Origin: Copromyces sp. CBS 386.78
Taxonomy: Eukaryota > Ascomycota > Sordariomycetes > Sordariales > Sordariaceae
Assembly: GCA_030685235.1 (NCBI GenBank)
Contig: MU839155.1
Coordinates: 124,001 to 188,000 of the forward strand
Reading direction: 5' to 3'
DNA: 64,000 nucleotides
Positions 10,843-21,389 of this stretch are shown piece after piece. The notes beneath the pieces are model-generated. The model did not search any database. It was not told where the DNA came from and was given only the letters and a program-made list of their open reading frames with translations. Made by a program: the position numbers and the translations under genes. Each line of letters begins with the position of its first letter. Positions within the stretch are counted from its first letter, which is position 1.

Positions 10843-13552
10843 TTATTCTTCCTTCTTAACCCCCAACATCCCCATCTCCATCCTACTTCCTCCATCATCG
10901 TGCGCAGCACTAGTTCTGCTAGGCGGACTAACCGCCACAGTAGCTGATGAACCACTTCTTGAGCCTGAGCGACGCGGAGGAAGATCATGATCATGACTGA
11001 ACGACGACTCGCCCACCTCATCAGCTCCGTAGCCCGGGCGCTCAGCATGATTCACTCCATCGCCTGTCCCACCATCATAATGCGGAACATCAGCCTGATT
11101 TCCCCCGTCACTGTGGCTTGAGTGGCCACTCGAACTCTTCCTCTCCATCTCTTTGCCCTTCTCAGCCTCCCCCTTTTCCATGTCCCCCATCTTCATCAAT
11201 TTCTCATTCCCAATTTCCGCATCCTTCTCATTCCCCTCGTTCTCTTTCTCCTCCACGATATTCCCCATCATCCCCGTAACCACCCTTCCCTCCCCCCTCG
11301 CCTCTGCTCTCGCCACCCCATCCCCATATGCCGAAAACCTCATGGCACTAACCCCACTAACCACCCCGGTCCTCCTCCGTCTCTGCTCCTCAATCTTCCT
11401 CTCCATCTCCTCCCTCCGTTCCCTCAACACCAAGCAAAACTTGCTATTCCTTCGAATCTTCTCCCCCTGCCAGAGAAAAATAAACGGCATCATCGTCATG
11501 ATCAAACTCATTCCTCCCAGTAACGAACACGCCCCACTAATCCCCAGACGGTGAAACATGGGCGCCGTAGCCAGCGGCAACAGGGTAGCCAGCAAGCTCC
11601 GCGAGCAGGACGCAGCGGCATTAGCTGACGCCGCGAAAATCTCATATGCGTCGGTAAGATAGTTGAGCAAAGCCTGGAAAACGCACATAAACCCCATGCC
11701 AAACGGGATCCCGGCTAACATGGGGACCCAGAAGGGAATTTCCTCCCTCGAGGTAAAGCCCAGCCAGAAAAGGGAGACAACAAACATGGGCCCTCCCAGA
11801 CAGGCTAGTGGCAGCCGGCGATACTCCTCTTGGCGAGTCCAGGGTGCGTTTCGGCTGCGAGCGCGCGTGAGGATCGAGTCCCAGGTCATGAATATCGGGA
11901 GGGCAATAAGACAGCCGACGCCGATGGCTAGGTAGGTTAACCCGCACTGGCCGGGGGTAAGGTTATAGAGGTTGATGAAGATGAAGGGGTAGGCTTCAAA
12001 GGTCATGTAGAAGATTGCGTAACATAAAGAGATGTAGGCGCAGGAGGTGGAGACGATGGGTTCCATTAGGATCATGCGGATGGGGCGGGTTAGGACGATG
12101 GTGGTTAGTTCCCTGAGGGAAGAGGAGGAGTTTTGGTTATCTTCGAGTTCGCGGGGGGCGATGACGTGCGCGGTGGGATTGGTGAGCCGCAAGTGCTGGG
12201 CGCGACGGAGGAGGAGGATCGGGCCGTAGGTTTCGGGTAACCAAAGGAAGAGGGGGAGGAGGGTTAGACCGGCGTACATGAGGCCGATCCAGAAGGCCCA
12301 GCGCCAGCCGATGGTGGTGGCGGCGTAGCCGGAGAGGATGGGGGCGATTAGGGGGCCGAAGACTGTAGTCTGGTTGTGGGATTTGTTAGTGAGTGAGCAT
12401 GGCGAAAGGGAAGGGAAAGAGAAAGGAGAAAACTAACAGCCATGAAAATCCCCATACTCCTCCCCCTCTTCCTCGGCTCATTGTAGATATCCGCAATGAT
12501 CCCCGGCACCAGCGCAATAGGCGCACTAGCAAAGATACCCGAAAACAGTCTGAAAATGATAAAAGAAATCCAATGCGGAGCCAACGCACACGCCAGCGTA
12601 AACAAAGTAAACATGACAAACGTCCCTATACTCAGTCTCCGCCGTCCATACTGCTCGCTCAAGGGAGCCCACAAGATGGGTCCCATCACGTACCCTAAAT
12701 CCGTCAGTCTTTGCTCGAAGTAGGTCAAATAACGCAAGGCCTCACCAATCAAATAAATCGAGATCGGAAGCACCGTTTCCTGTTCTGACTGGATGTTCCA
12801 CTCCTCCACGATGAAAGGGATGGCATTGCTGGGCAGGGCGCTGCCCATGGACGAGTTGAGGATCAACATGACGGCTGTGAAGAGGATGGCGGCTTTTTTG
12901 CCCGAGGACCAGTTGTACGGGTTTTCTGGATCGTCTTCTTCCCACGAGATGATGGTGTCTTCGCCGTCGTCGATGAAGCCGAAGCTGGTTGTGCTGCTGG
13001 CTCGGGGGAGAAGTTGGGAGGGGATCCCGCGTGGCTCAACGGTTGTTGGCTTTTCGTGGAAGGAAGAGGAGGAGGAAGAATTGGTGTGGTCGCTGATGGG
13101 AATAGCTGCCGGTTCTGGGTCTGGGAAACTGGTTCGTGGAGCTGATGAATCGATTAGCAGAAGGGGTGATATGAGATGGAGGAACATGTGTAAGACTCAC
13201 CACTAGTGCTGCCCCGTATCGACAGAGGAGGTAGAGACTCTTCGGGTATGTTGAACTCGCCGAAGTGGAAGAGTTGTTCGAGATTCATTGACTCGTAAGA
13301 GTAGAAGGACTCGGCTCCGCTATGCCTCTCATCGCCTTCAGAGCTCGATGATGTTCCGAGATAGAACCTCCTTGGTTCTGGAGACTTCTTGTTATGGATG
13401 GGCTCCTTGTCTTTGCGGGACTTTGGTCTCTCATCTCGCACAAAACCAGAATCGACTCGTTCGTCGAATTTCGAAACACCCTCTTCTGCTTGGGTAGTTT
13501 GGAATTGCCGATGACCCTCATCGCTGGGGTTCAGTTCACCATCTCGTGACAT
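10843..13552 (-). CDS. MFS transporter, DHA1-like, with long cytoplasmic tails; four exons
   Basis: Exons 13552-13201, 13141-12746, 12694-12438 and 12369-10843 give 843 residues. The fungal drug:H+ antiporter signature 'EEDDPENPYNWSSGKK' precedes the first membrane helix. Motif A is formed across intron 2 as 'IYLIGYVMGPILWAPLSEQY' followed by GRRR. 'GIIADIYNEPRKRGRSMGIF' closes the first half, and about 12 hydrophobic segments follow. This subgroup exports drugs or polyamines across the plasma membrane; the substrate is unknown. The ~180-residue N-terminal tail and ~230-residue Lys/Glu/Ser-rich C-terminal tail are much longer than usual and may be regulatory. Intron 2 (12695-12745) is 51 nt and has no stop codon, so retention would insert 17 residues. 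Confidence 0.88.
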
Positions 13553-15270
13553 GGTGTGAGGCTGCGGAGGTCATCAGACCACTCAACGGAGTGGTAAGGT
13601 AGAGGATGGTTTGAAAGGCGAAGCCGTCTCGAAGTGATCAAGATATACAACCAAAAGGGGTCAGGTTTCCAAATATGAATAGCGAGCGGACAAGCGACGG
13701 GCGAAAGAGGTGATATACAACGCCATCTTGTTTACTATGACAACAGAATGTGTGAATAAAAGATAAATACATGTGTTAACACTGGATGACCCATGGTGAT
13801 GAAGAAGAACTATGTCATGCATGCTTGAACAGCTATGCATGACGGGAGGGCGATTTGATGGTGGAAGTGACGATATCCGAGGATGTGTAGCGTAACAGTT
13901 TGGTGCCTAGCTATGGGAAACTAACAAGCCATCAAACTGTCGACTCTTTTGTGAGAAAATCAGCCACTTTACTTTTCCTCTTGAGTGACTCTGTCAAGCA
14001 AAGCACGCCCATTTCAAAATATTTGAAGTCTCTTGATTGACCTCTGGTAATATCTTTGCTGAAGGAAGACAGGCGTGTCCCAGCTGGCTGGCAAGGATGA
14101 TAGAGGAGTGCTAGGATTGCCGTCATGGTGGTAGCCTGTGGAGCGAAAGCGTCGAGTTGGGCATGTGAAAAGGAAAATATTTTCAGGGACAACAAACGGG
14201 ATGGTGGGTGATCTTAACGTGAACATGACGTTTGCGAGGTTGACCCCTTTATCCCAATGGCCGAGCCGAGGAATTGTCGACTGCCGGAGAATATGACGGA
14301 GGAGCCGACTCGATCAGCACATTGAGTTCGATGGGGCCTGCGAGAGAGAAATCGTGATTGTGGATGTTGGCTTCTCTCACAGATATGTCTTTTAGTTTTG
14401 TCACTTGGTTCTTGAGGGCCAGGGCTGTATATATATATACCCACTTATCGCTGTCTACAGCCTCAGGCTACTTGATTTGGGCCAAACCCCAAGACCACGG
14501 AACAGCATGTCAAGTTAAGATGGGCAGATTTCCGGTTCAAGCCCTATTGAATAACGAGAACGGTGGTCGATATTCCATAGGATCTGCCATGCCGGCGAAA
14601 GCACGTTGGAGACTGGCGATTCTGATGTCGTGAACTTGGCGGCGACAAGCCGTCTAACGGCAACCTGGTTCGACCGAGCAGAAGTAGGGTGTTTAGGACG
14701 AGTATTGGGTGGTTGGTACGTATTCAGCAGCTGAAGCTACGGCAAGGCGTCAAGTCCGTTTCTGCTTGAAGCACATCTCAGCGCATGGGACATAAGGTTC
14801 TTGCGTCACCAATCTTTTTAGTAGCAAGTGCATAATGTGGCATCGATAGCCTAGATACGAAGTCTATCTGGCTCCAGGTTGACTTCGGTCAGCAACGGCA
14901 TTGTGGGACAGTTTCTGTGTCAAGTTGAAAGGGCTTACAAGATTTATCTGGCTCCCGCCGACAGCTGCTGGCAGTGGCAGCAGGCAGCTTCCTGGCACAT
15001 GCTCTGCGCGCAGCGAACATGCTTCATTGGGCATCTGGCCTGCCGATACCGCAGAAAGAGTCGAGCCTTTGCCCAAGGGGCTTCCAGTGACATAATATCC
15101 ACGTTATATCCCAGCACTTTCCGGACGATTGGCCTTGTTCCCGAAATGATATAACTTGGTGGCGGCCGCTTAGATAGGCTGGAACGGGTTGTTGAGAGAA
15201 GCAATTGTTGCCAATGTTGTATACACACTCCTTGGATGTTGAAAGCCGACATGGCGTGGGAATATGTTTT
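13553..15270. other. gene-free region upstream of the transporter
   Basis: About 1.7 kb with no supported ORF. It is the 5' flank of the MFS gene and the 3' flank of the prefoldin gene. A TATATATATA stretch occurs near 14430. I checked for tRNA features around 14536 (a weak GGTTCAAG) and found no foldable gene. Confidence 0.4.
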
Positions 15271-15802
15271 TCATGTCTCGAGGTTGATTGTCCTTCCAAA
15301 TCTTGCGTACAAATCCACCTTGAGCCCGTTCATCTCGATGCGGATGGTTTCAAGCTTGTCTTGGAGGTCTTCGATCTCATTTTCGAGCTTTGCGGCCGCG
15401 ATGCCGAGCATCTCCTTGGCTTGTGCGTGGGGAATGTGGAAGAAGGCATCGCCAATCTTGTACCTGTTGTCGAGTTTAAGCAATTTGCCTTGTCAATCGG
15501 TTTCGCGGACTTACTGGACAAGCTCCTCCTCGTCCTCGACAAGCTCGAGCTCGGTATCCAAGTCGTCCAGTTCCTCCTTCTCCTTGTTCTTGTCCTTGAG
15601 CTCTTCCTCGATGCCGAGTTCGCGCTGGTGCAGTCGGCTGAACCTGTTGATCTTGTCCTGGTCCTCGCGACGGACCTCGATCTCGTCGCCGGCCGCCTCC
15701 TCGTCCTCTCTGCTTAACTGTTGGGGAAGTGGTTAGCGGAAGCGCAATACAGCAGGCGTCATGGCCAGCTCCTAATCAGCAACTTACCATGCGCCGATTC
15801 AT
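15271..15802 (-). CDS. prefoldin subunit 4 (Gim3), three exons
   Basis: Exons 15802-15788, 15717-15515 and 15463-15271 encode 136 residues. The first exon holds only MNRRM, so the start is easily mis-set inside exon 2. Diagnostic blocks are 'VRREDQDKINRFSRLHQRE' in the N-terminal coiled helix, the acidic hinge 'LDDLDTELELVEDEE', then 'YKIGDAFFHIPHAQAKEML' forming the beta hairpins, and the C-terminal helix 'LENEIEDLQDKLETI'. Length and order fit beta-type prefoldin 4. Prefoldin is the hexameric cytosolic chaperone that passes nascent actin and tubulin to the CCT chaperonin. Introns are 70 and 51 nt with consensus ends. It is divergent from the CENP-W-like gene. Confidence 0.93.
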
Positions 15803-16164
15803 TGTGACGGTGGGTTTGTTTTGCTGGTGATGTTTGTTGGCAGTAGAGTTGTTGGGCGCTGGCCGACGTGGTAACAGCCCGAAAGCGACGTCGAAGCTCT
15901 GACCCCAGGGGCACAGTCAGTTGTTCATTGACGCCAGGGGGTACATCATGGTGGGGTTGCGGCTCTGTTAGCCGATTGGCCAGAACCTAGGTGTTAGTGC
16001 CAAGTCCTCTGAGAAACGCCAAAACAACAAAACAAACACATGGCGACCGTCGACAACAACCCAACCACTTTTGGCCTGTATAGAACACCGTGGATATGAT
16101 CTCTGGGGTGTCTTAAAAGCCGTCACACCCATACCAGCCGAGTTACCGGCAGAAAACATTGGAA
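15803..16164. promoter_or_regulatory. divergent promoter (prefoldin 4 / CENP-W-like)
   Basis: Only 362 bp separate the two start codons, so both promoters must lie here. An inverted CCAAT box (ATTGG) is visible at about 15975-15979, the type bound by the HAP/CBF complex. This is an inference from the consensus alone. Confidence 0.45.
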
Positions 16165-16598
16165 ATGCCTGGTCAAAAAGCATACCCGCGGGCGACGGTC
16201 AAAAAGATTGTCAAGGCCCACGCTAACTGCAACGTTAGCAAGAACGTCGATGTCATGGTAAGCGGCAAAGTCACAAAAATGCCACTATTCCCAAATCCAA
16301 CGCGTCGCACTAACATAACATGTTGCTTGCTGCAGATCTATCTCGATTATGTTTTGTTCATGCAGACGTAAGAAAACACTTCCAGCTCTGACATGACATG
16401 GCATTACGCTAACCATCTGACAGCCTCATGAAAGAGGCTACCATCGAAGCCAAGCAAGGGGGTGAACGGGGCATCACAGGTCGGAGTGTCAAGAAAGTCA
16501 CTGCCGTACGTTTCCCCACAACCCCCTTTTTGACCCCTTTGACCCCTTTTGTTGACATTTTGCTACAACAGGACACTCTTGCAAAGTTCAAGGGCTGA
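16165..16598 (+). CDS. CENP-W-like centromere histone-fold protein, four exons
   Basis: Exons 16165-16257, 16336-16367, 16424-16505 and 16572-16598 give 77 residues. The spliced protein has the CENP-W layout: 'YPRATVKKIVKAHANCNVSK' as first histone-fold helix and loop, 'VDVMIYLDYVLFMQTLMKEA' as the long middle helix, 'GERGITGRSVKKVTA' as the last helix, and it ends 'TLAKFKG'. CENP-W pairs with CENP-T (Wip1/Cnn1 in yeasts) in the inner-kinetochore CCAN, which touches centromeric DNA. The four exons are 93, 32, 82 and 27 nt, so it is almost invisible to ORF searches; frame closure at all three introns supports the model. The start at 16165 is the first ATG in frame. Confidence in the family is high but rests on recall of the pattern. 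Confidence 0.85.
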
Positions 16599-17496
16599 AC
16601 AATCGCAACAAGCAACGTAAATCTCCATGTTATTCCCAAACTTGATGGATTTGTCGGGCCTCTGACAGCACACCGGTTACCCCCACAGTCAGTGATTCCG
16701 TTGGAGGTGAAGCAAACGAGACAATGGCCCCGACGACCTATCAGTATCCAGTAGGGCATGAGTGCATAGACGGAGAGTCGTTTCCATTCGTGGACGTGGT
16801 GACGGCAGTCTCATACATGATATAGCTGAAAGAAGTGCGGGGGGAGACATCAAGACATACTCTGTTCTCTGTACGTATCAAGATAAATGTGACTTTGAAA
16901 GACCAGGTAGAAAATACCATTGGTACCTTACAAATATTGAAATTTGTTGAAATACGATACACTGTATTGACCGCTGTTGTGATGGAGATTCTTGGTGTTT
17001 CTGCATGCTTCTCTGCCTGTCGTCAGTGGGCTCCAATCGACGGGAAGCCACCGAAGCTGCTGCGGCCACTGTGACTCCTCCGCCCAGCCGTCGACCGCCC
17101 GCCAAAGTGGAAGGAAAGGCATCAACAACTGCCCCTGGGCGGGATCGGGGTCTCCACTTGGACCTGGGGCGGGACCTCTCCTGGCCGGGGAGAGCTCCAA
17201 AATTGTGTCAAACGTCAGCGGGCAGCAGCTGAGCTGTCCCGCCCACCCTCCTTCCGCCAAACAACAAAACAAAGTCACCTCCACACCATCTTCCTGCAAA
17301 CAACACCTTCTGATGTTCTCATTTTCTACCTCTTCATAATAACACCAAAAACCTACCACTTCAGCACGTCCAAGACATTGCTGGTACTAGCTCCCCGCAT
17401 CAGCAGTCAAGCAGAGCAACCCCGCAAAAAAGTACCATAAGCCGACATATTGTTGGAATAAGGCAACTTGAAAAAAAACATCACACGACACACATA
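16599..17496. other. intergenic region, 5' flank of the Yag7-like gene
   Basis: About 900 bp without a supported ORF. The part after 17200 is C- and A-rich, as in 5' leaders of strongly expressed Neurospora-type genes, and probably is the leader and promoter of the next gene. Confidence 0.45.
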
Positions 17497-19126
17497 ATGG
17501 CCACCGCCGCCGTCCAGAACCCTCCGGTCGCGACCGAGTCCAAGTCGGCCAAGAAGAAGAAGGCCAAGCAGGGCACCGAGTCCCCCGCCCTCGCTACTTC
17601 TTCGACCCCAGACAAGCCCGCTTCTCTTGCTGCTGGTAACGAGCCGTCTCAGGAGGGCGACTCGTCCAACCCCCATATCCGCGAGATTCAAAAGTCCGTT
17701 TCTCACCTCTGGCCGCCGCCGTCCTTATTCCCTCCCGCCGCCTTCTTGCTGCTAATACTTCCTCTTCTCCTTGTCCAGGGCCATTCGCAATGTCTCCAAG
17801 AAGATCGTAGGTCTCCACCCACACCAGATCGTCACCAGATTGCGCTAGACACTGACATCATCTTCCCAATCTAGACCAATGCTGCCAAGATTGACCACTT
17901 GGTAGCCGAGCACGGCAACAAGTCTCTCGAAGACCTGGTGTCCCTCAAGATCATCAACGCCGACCAGAAGGCTGCATACCTCAAGAAGCCCGCTCTGCAG
18001 GCCCAGCTCTTCCAGCTCGACGAGCAGCTTGCTCTCGTCAAGAAGCTTGATGCTGACCACAAGATCCGCCTGGCCGAGCAGGAGAAGATCTTCAACGAGA
18101 AGCTTGCGCAAGAGAAGGCCGAGCTCACTGCGGAGCTCGAGAAGAAGGCCGAGGCCGATGCCGACAAGAAGATCCACGACAGCTTGCTCCACCTCTCTCA
18201 GTTCCTCCGCCTTGCCGCGGCCCGTCGCGCCGAGGATGCTGACAGCACTGCCGACGAGAATATGGCTCTCGAAGGTGTCCTGCTCCACATCTACTCCGGC
18301 GACGAGAACGCTGTTAAGAACATGCTAAAGCTCGTCCAGGGTGCCGAGGAGCAGACTCGCAGCACCACTGGTGAGCTGCTCAAGACTACGTGTAAGGACC
18401 TCGACTACCTCGTACAAACCACCTTTCATGCATATTAACCTAACCCCCTTTGCAGTTGCCCAGGTTAAGCAGGTCGCTATCGCCTATGCCGCTCCTTTCT
18501 CCCAGCCCGCCGCCGCTGAGGAGCCCGTTGCCCAGGCCACCGAGACCGAGGCCCCCGTCGAGACCAAGCCCGCTGAGGCTGAGGCTGTCGAGTCCAAGCA
18601 GGAACCCCAGACCGATCTCACTGTTGCCAACGCCGGCCTCACCGAAATCGACGATGGCTCCGCTGTTGCCTTGACCAACGGAAACACCGAAGAGCAGCCT
18701 GCTACTGGCGGCGCTCCCCCCCAGACTGATGCTGGTGACAGCACCGCCAACCCTGCTGCTGAGAGCGGCTGGGATGTTTCTGGCTCGGCCGCTCCCTCTG
18801 CCGACATGACCGGCTCTCAGGAGTGGGTTGAGGTCCAGCGCGATCCTGCTGAGACCGAGAAGGGTCTCGAGGCTACCCCTGCCGCCCCTGCCAACACCCA
18901 GTCATGGGCTGACGACCATCCCGAGACTGCGGGTGCCCCTACTGGTGGCGACGACGGCTTCCAGTCGGTTCAGCGCAACCGTGCTCCTCAGCAGCAGGGC
19001 TATCGTGGTCGTGGCGGCTACCGTGGACGTGGTGATGGTCGCGGTCGTGGCCGTGGCCGTGGCGGTCCTCGTGGCGGTCGTGGAGGTCCTCGCCCTCCTC
19101 GCGCGGGTGGTGACGAGCAGCACTAG
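17497..19126 (+). CDS. Yag7-like ribosome-associated protein, four exons
   Basis: Exons 17497-17693, 17779-17806, 17875-18391 and 18456-19126 encode 470 residues. Order: a Lys/Ser-rich head ('SKSAKKKKAKQGTESPA'), 'AIRNVSKKITNAAKIDHLV' across two splices, a long Lys/Glu coiled coil (about residues 75-190), 'MALEGVLLHIYSGDENAVKN', a Glu/Ala/Pro-rich acidic region, and a C-terminal RGG box of GYRGRGG-type repeats ending 'GGDEQH' before UAG. This is the layout of fungal Yag7 proteins, reported with ribosomes and telomere proteins in yeast; the RGG tail suggests RNA binding. Family function is poorly known. Exon 2 is only 28 nt. The frame continues coding-like after the stop (separate entry). GC3 is high, consistent with strong expression. 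Confidence 0.85.
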
Positions 19127-19243
19127 GAGTCTGGTCGTCATGAGCCTGTCGCGATGGAGTCTGGCTGGCCTGCCGAATCTGGCTGGCCTGCTGAATCCGG
19201 TTGGCCTGCTGAATCTGCTTCTGGCTGGCCTGTTGGAGCCTAA
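19127..19243 (+). other. possible readthrough or alternative C-terminal extension of the Yag7-like gene
   Basis: Directly after the UAG (19124-19126), the same frame stays open for 38 codons to UAA at 19241. It encodes 'ESGRHEPVAMESGWP' and then imperfect copies of a six-residue unit ESGWPA, ending 'GWPVGA'. The 18-bp units are GAG TCT GGC TGG CCT GCC, GAA TCT GGC TGG CCT GCT, GAA TCC GGT TGG CCT GCT, and a last copy with two codons inserted. Nearly all differences are at third codon positions in this frame. UAG differs from CAG (Gln) by one C-to-T change, and 'cactag' could also act as a 3' splice site. Whether it is translated cannot be told from sequence. Confidence 0.5.
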
Positions 19244-21389
19244 GTGTCTTTTTATCTCGTTTTGATTCTCGTCTGGCATTCTGTTTATGTGGGCGTATGC
19301 GTTTTTGCTCTGGGATCTTGGGCGTTCTCATGATCAAAAAAGTTCATACTGCGCTGTAACATGGATTTTGCTTCATTTGGTCTGTATTGTACATTAAAAA
19401 TTTGGGCAAGCGCAAAGGGGTTACGGAGAAACGGATGACTAAATGGTGGACAACCTTGTTTTTTTTGTTACCCCCGACATCACTTGCATGATAACGACAG
19501 AGAAAGGATTAAAGGAAGGAAAGGATAGGAAACGAAAGGGCGCGGCGCTGTGGATGTACCATAATGCAGCTGAAGGATGAATTGACGATGGATCTGATGA
19601 GGAGTCTTGATTTGAGCTATGTTGACGTTGTTGTGTTTGTGGTTTCAAAGCTGATGTCTTTGTACTAGATCGGGATGGACAGGGCTGTCCATGATACCAT
19701 ACTGATCGGGTCGGATATAAGCGCGTCTCACCACTTCTACACGCGCCGGCCTTTGGACACGAGAGTGATACGCCCTCACGTGACGGGCTTCTCGATATGA
19801 CTTGCATCCCTCCATTCTCTATGGGGACAAGATCATCATCGTCAAGAGACCATTCCCTCCCCGCACTCGAACGGCATCATCATCACGCCGTTGATAAAGT
19901 TACACTGCAAGTCTGCAGCGATTCAAGTTTTCTCTGGTGCAAACGCTGTTGTCTCCCTCGAAGGAATCCGGAAGAGATGGGCTTAATCGGTCAGGAAAAT
20001 GAAAGGAATGTGCTTTTATTATCAACAGAACGGCGTCACGCATTTGTGCATTTCTGATCGTCCCCGCTCTTTGGCCATTTCATCACCCGGTGCCAGGCGT
20101 GCTAGGCCGGGCGCTTGCATTTTTATGCTTCTCATGTCGCACCATGCCATCTTTGACTTTGAGCTGGCTGTGCAAAACATCACATCGAAGAACTTCTCCC
20201 AGTCTCCCACGAAACACAAAAATATCTCAGGGGGCTAGGACACCACCATCTTTCCCGGGACGCAACCTCTTTAATGCACATAAAAAGCATGCCTCTCGAT
20301 TGGCTGTGGTGGTCACGACGCCCACCTCTAACACGGTTGTTTGGAGCCATCTGACTGGCGTGGAGCCGTGGACATTTTCCCCGCGCCCACCACACGCATG
20401 ATGCATGGCGTTTGAGGAATGGCTGGGGATTTTGGACAGGAACCAATCAAGCCCTGTCCCTTTATGTTTTCTTTATAGAAAAGAAAACAAGAAGGCTCCT
20501 TCAACGATAGTGGGCGAGTTACGGGGAGAGAGCCCCGACCACCGCGATATTCTTTTATTTTTGTCCTGTCAGTTCTTCTGGCGACTTTACCAAACGATGG
20601 GATGGACTGATGGGATGTCATGCTGCGCTGAATGAATGGAAAACGCAGCTTTGCCCGCCCATGTGGTTCGGAACGGCAAGTGAAACATCAACAAGCAGAC
20701 AAGCTCCTTCGGAATGACAGGGGTTGAAGTAGGTCAATGAGGGGAGCAAGGCTGATCACAACGTGGTGTGGTAGCTTGGTAGACTAGCTACCGAGAGGCT
20801 CCTGACTAACAAGTTCGGGAATGGTGGAGGGGATGGATGTGTGTGGTCTGTCGACTTTGATTGCTAGACGGTCTTGATGGGTTTCATTCCTGTTTTTTGT
20901 TTTTCTTTCTTTGGTTCTGACATTCTTCTATCACTGCCCCCTTGCTTCTTGCTTGATATGTATCTCCAGGCTAGCCTGGTACACAGTAACCCGTTCATCC
21001 GACGGTGCGGGACATATCCAGGCCCATGACACTCGTCCTCCCTTGACTTGACTTCCTCGCTCTTTCTAGTTTCTCGTTCCCCAAATCGTCTCACCTGACC
21101 TTGTCCTTGACTTTGACCTTGGCGACAGACGAACACTGTTTGCGTCCGTTTTGTTTTTCATTCTTACTCCAACTTTTTATCCTTTTTGTTTTCTGTGACC
21201 AGAAGACCCGATCATTCAACCTGGACGACCTACACAACCAGACCTAAACATTCGGCCTTGGTTCAGTCCGGTACTACCATCAACATATCGGGGACCAGTT
21301 TAACGAACAGTCCATCATCGACGAACCAATAACCATCTTATCGATATCATTACCCTTATCAACATCAACGGTGACGTCCAACCGCCACC
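19244..21389. other. long 5' flank of the zinc-repeat gene
   Basis: About 2.1 kb with no supported gene. It must contain the 3' UTR of the Yag7-like gene and the promoter of the next gene. A long pyrimidine-rich stretch at 21020-21300 may be a 5' leader. Confidence 0.4.

Noticed and set aside
14440..14560. possible tRNA (GGTTCAAGCCC near 14533)
   Set aside because: The T-stem does not pair and no D-arm is seen upstream.
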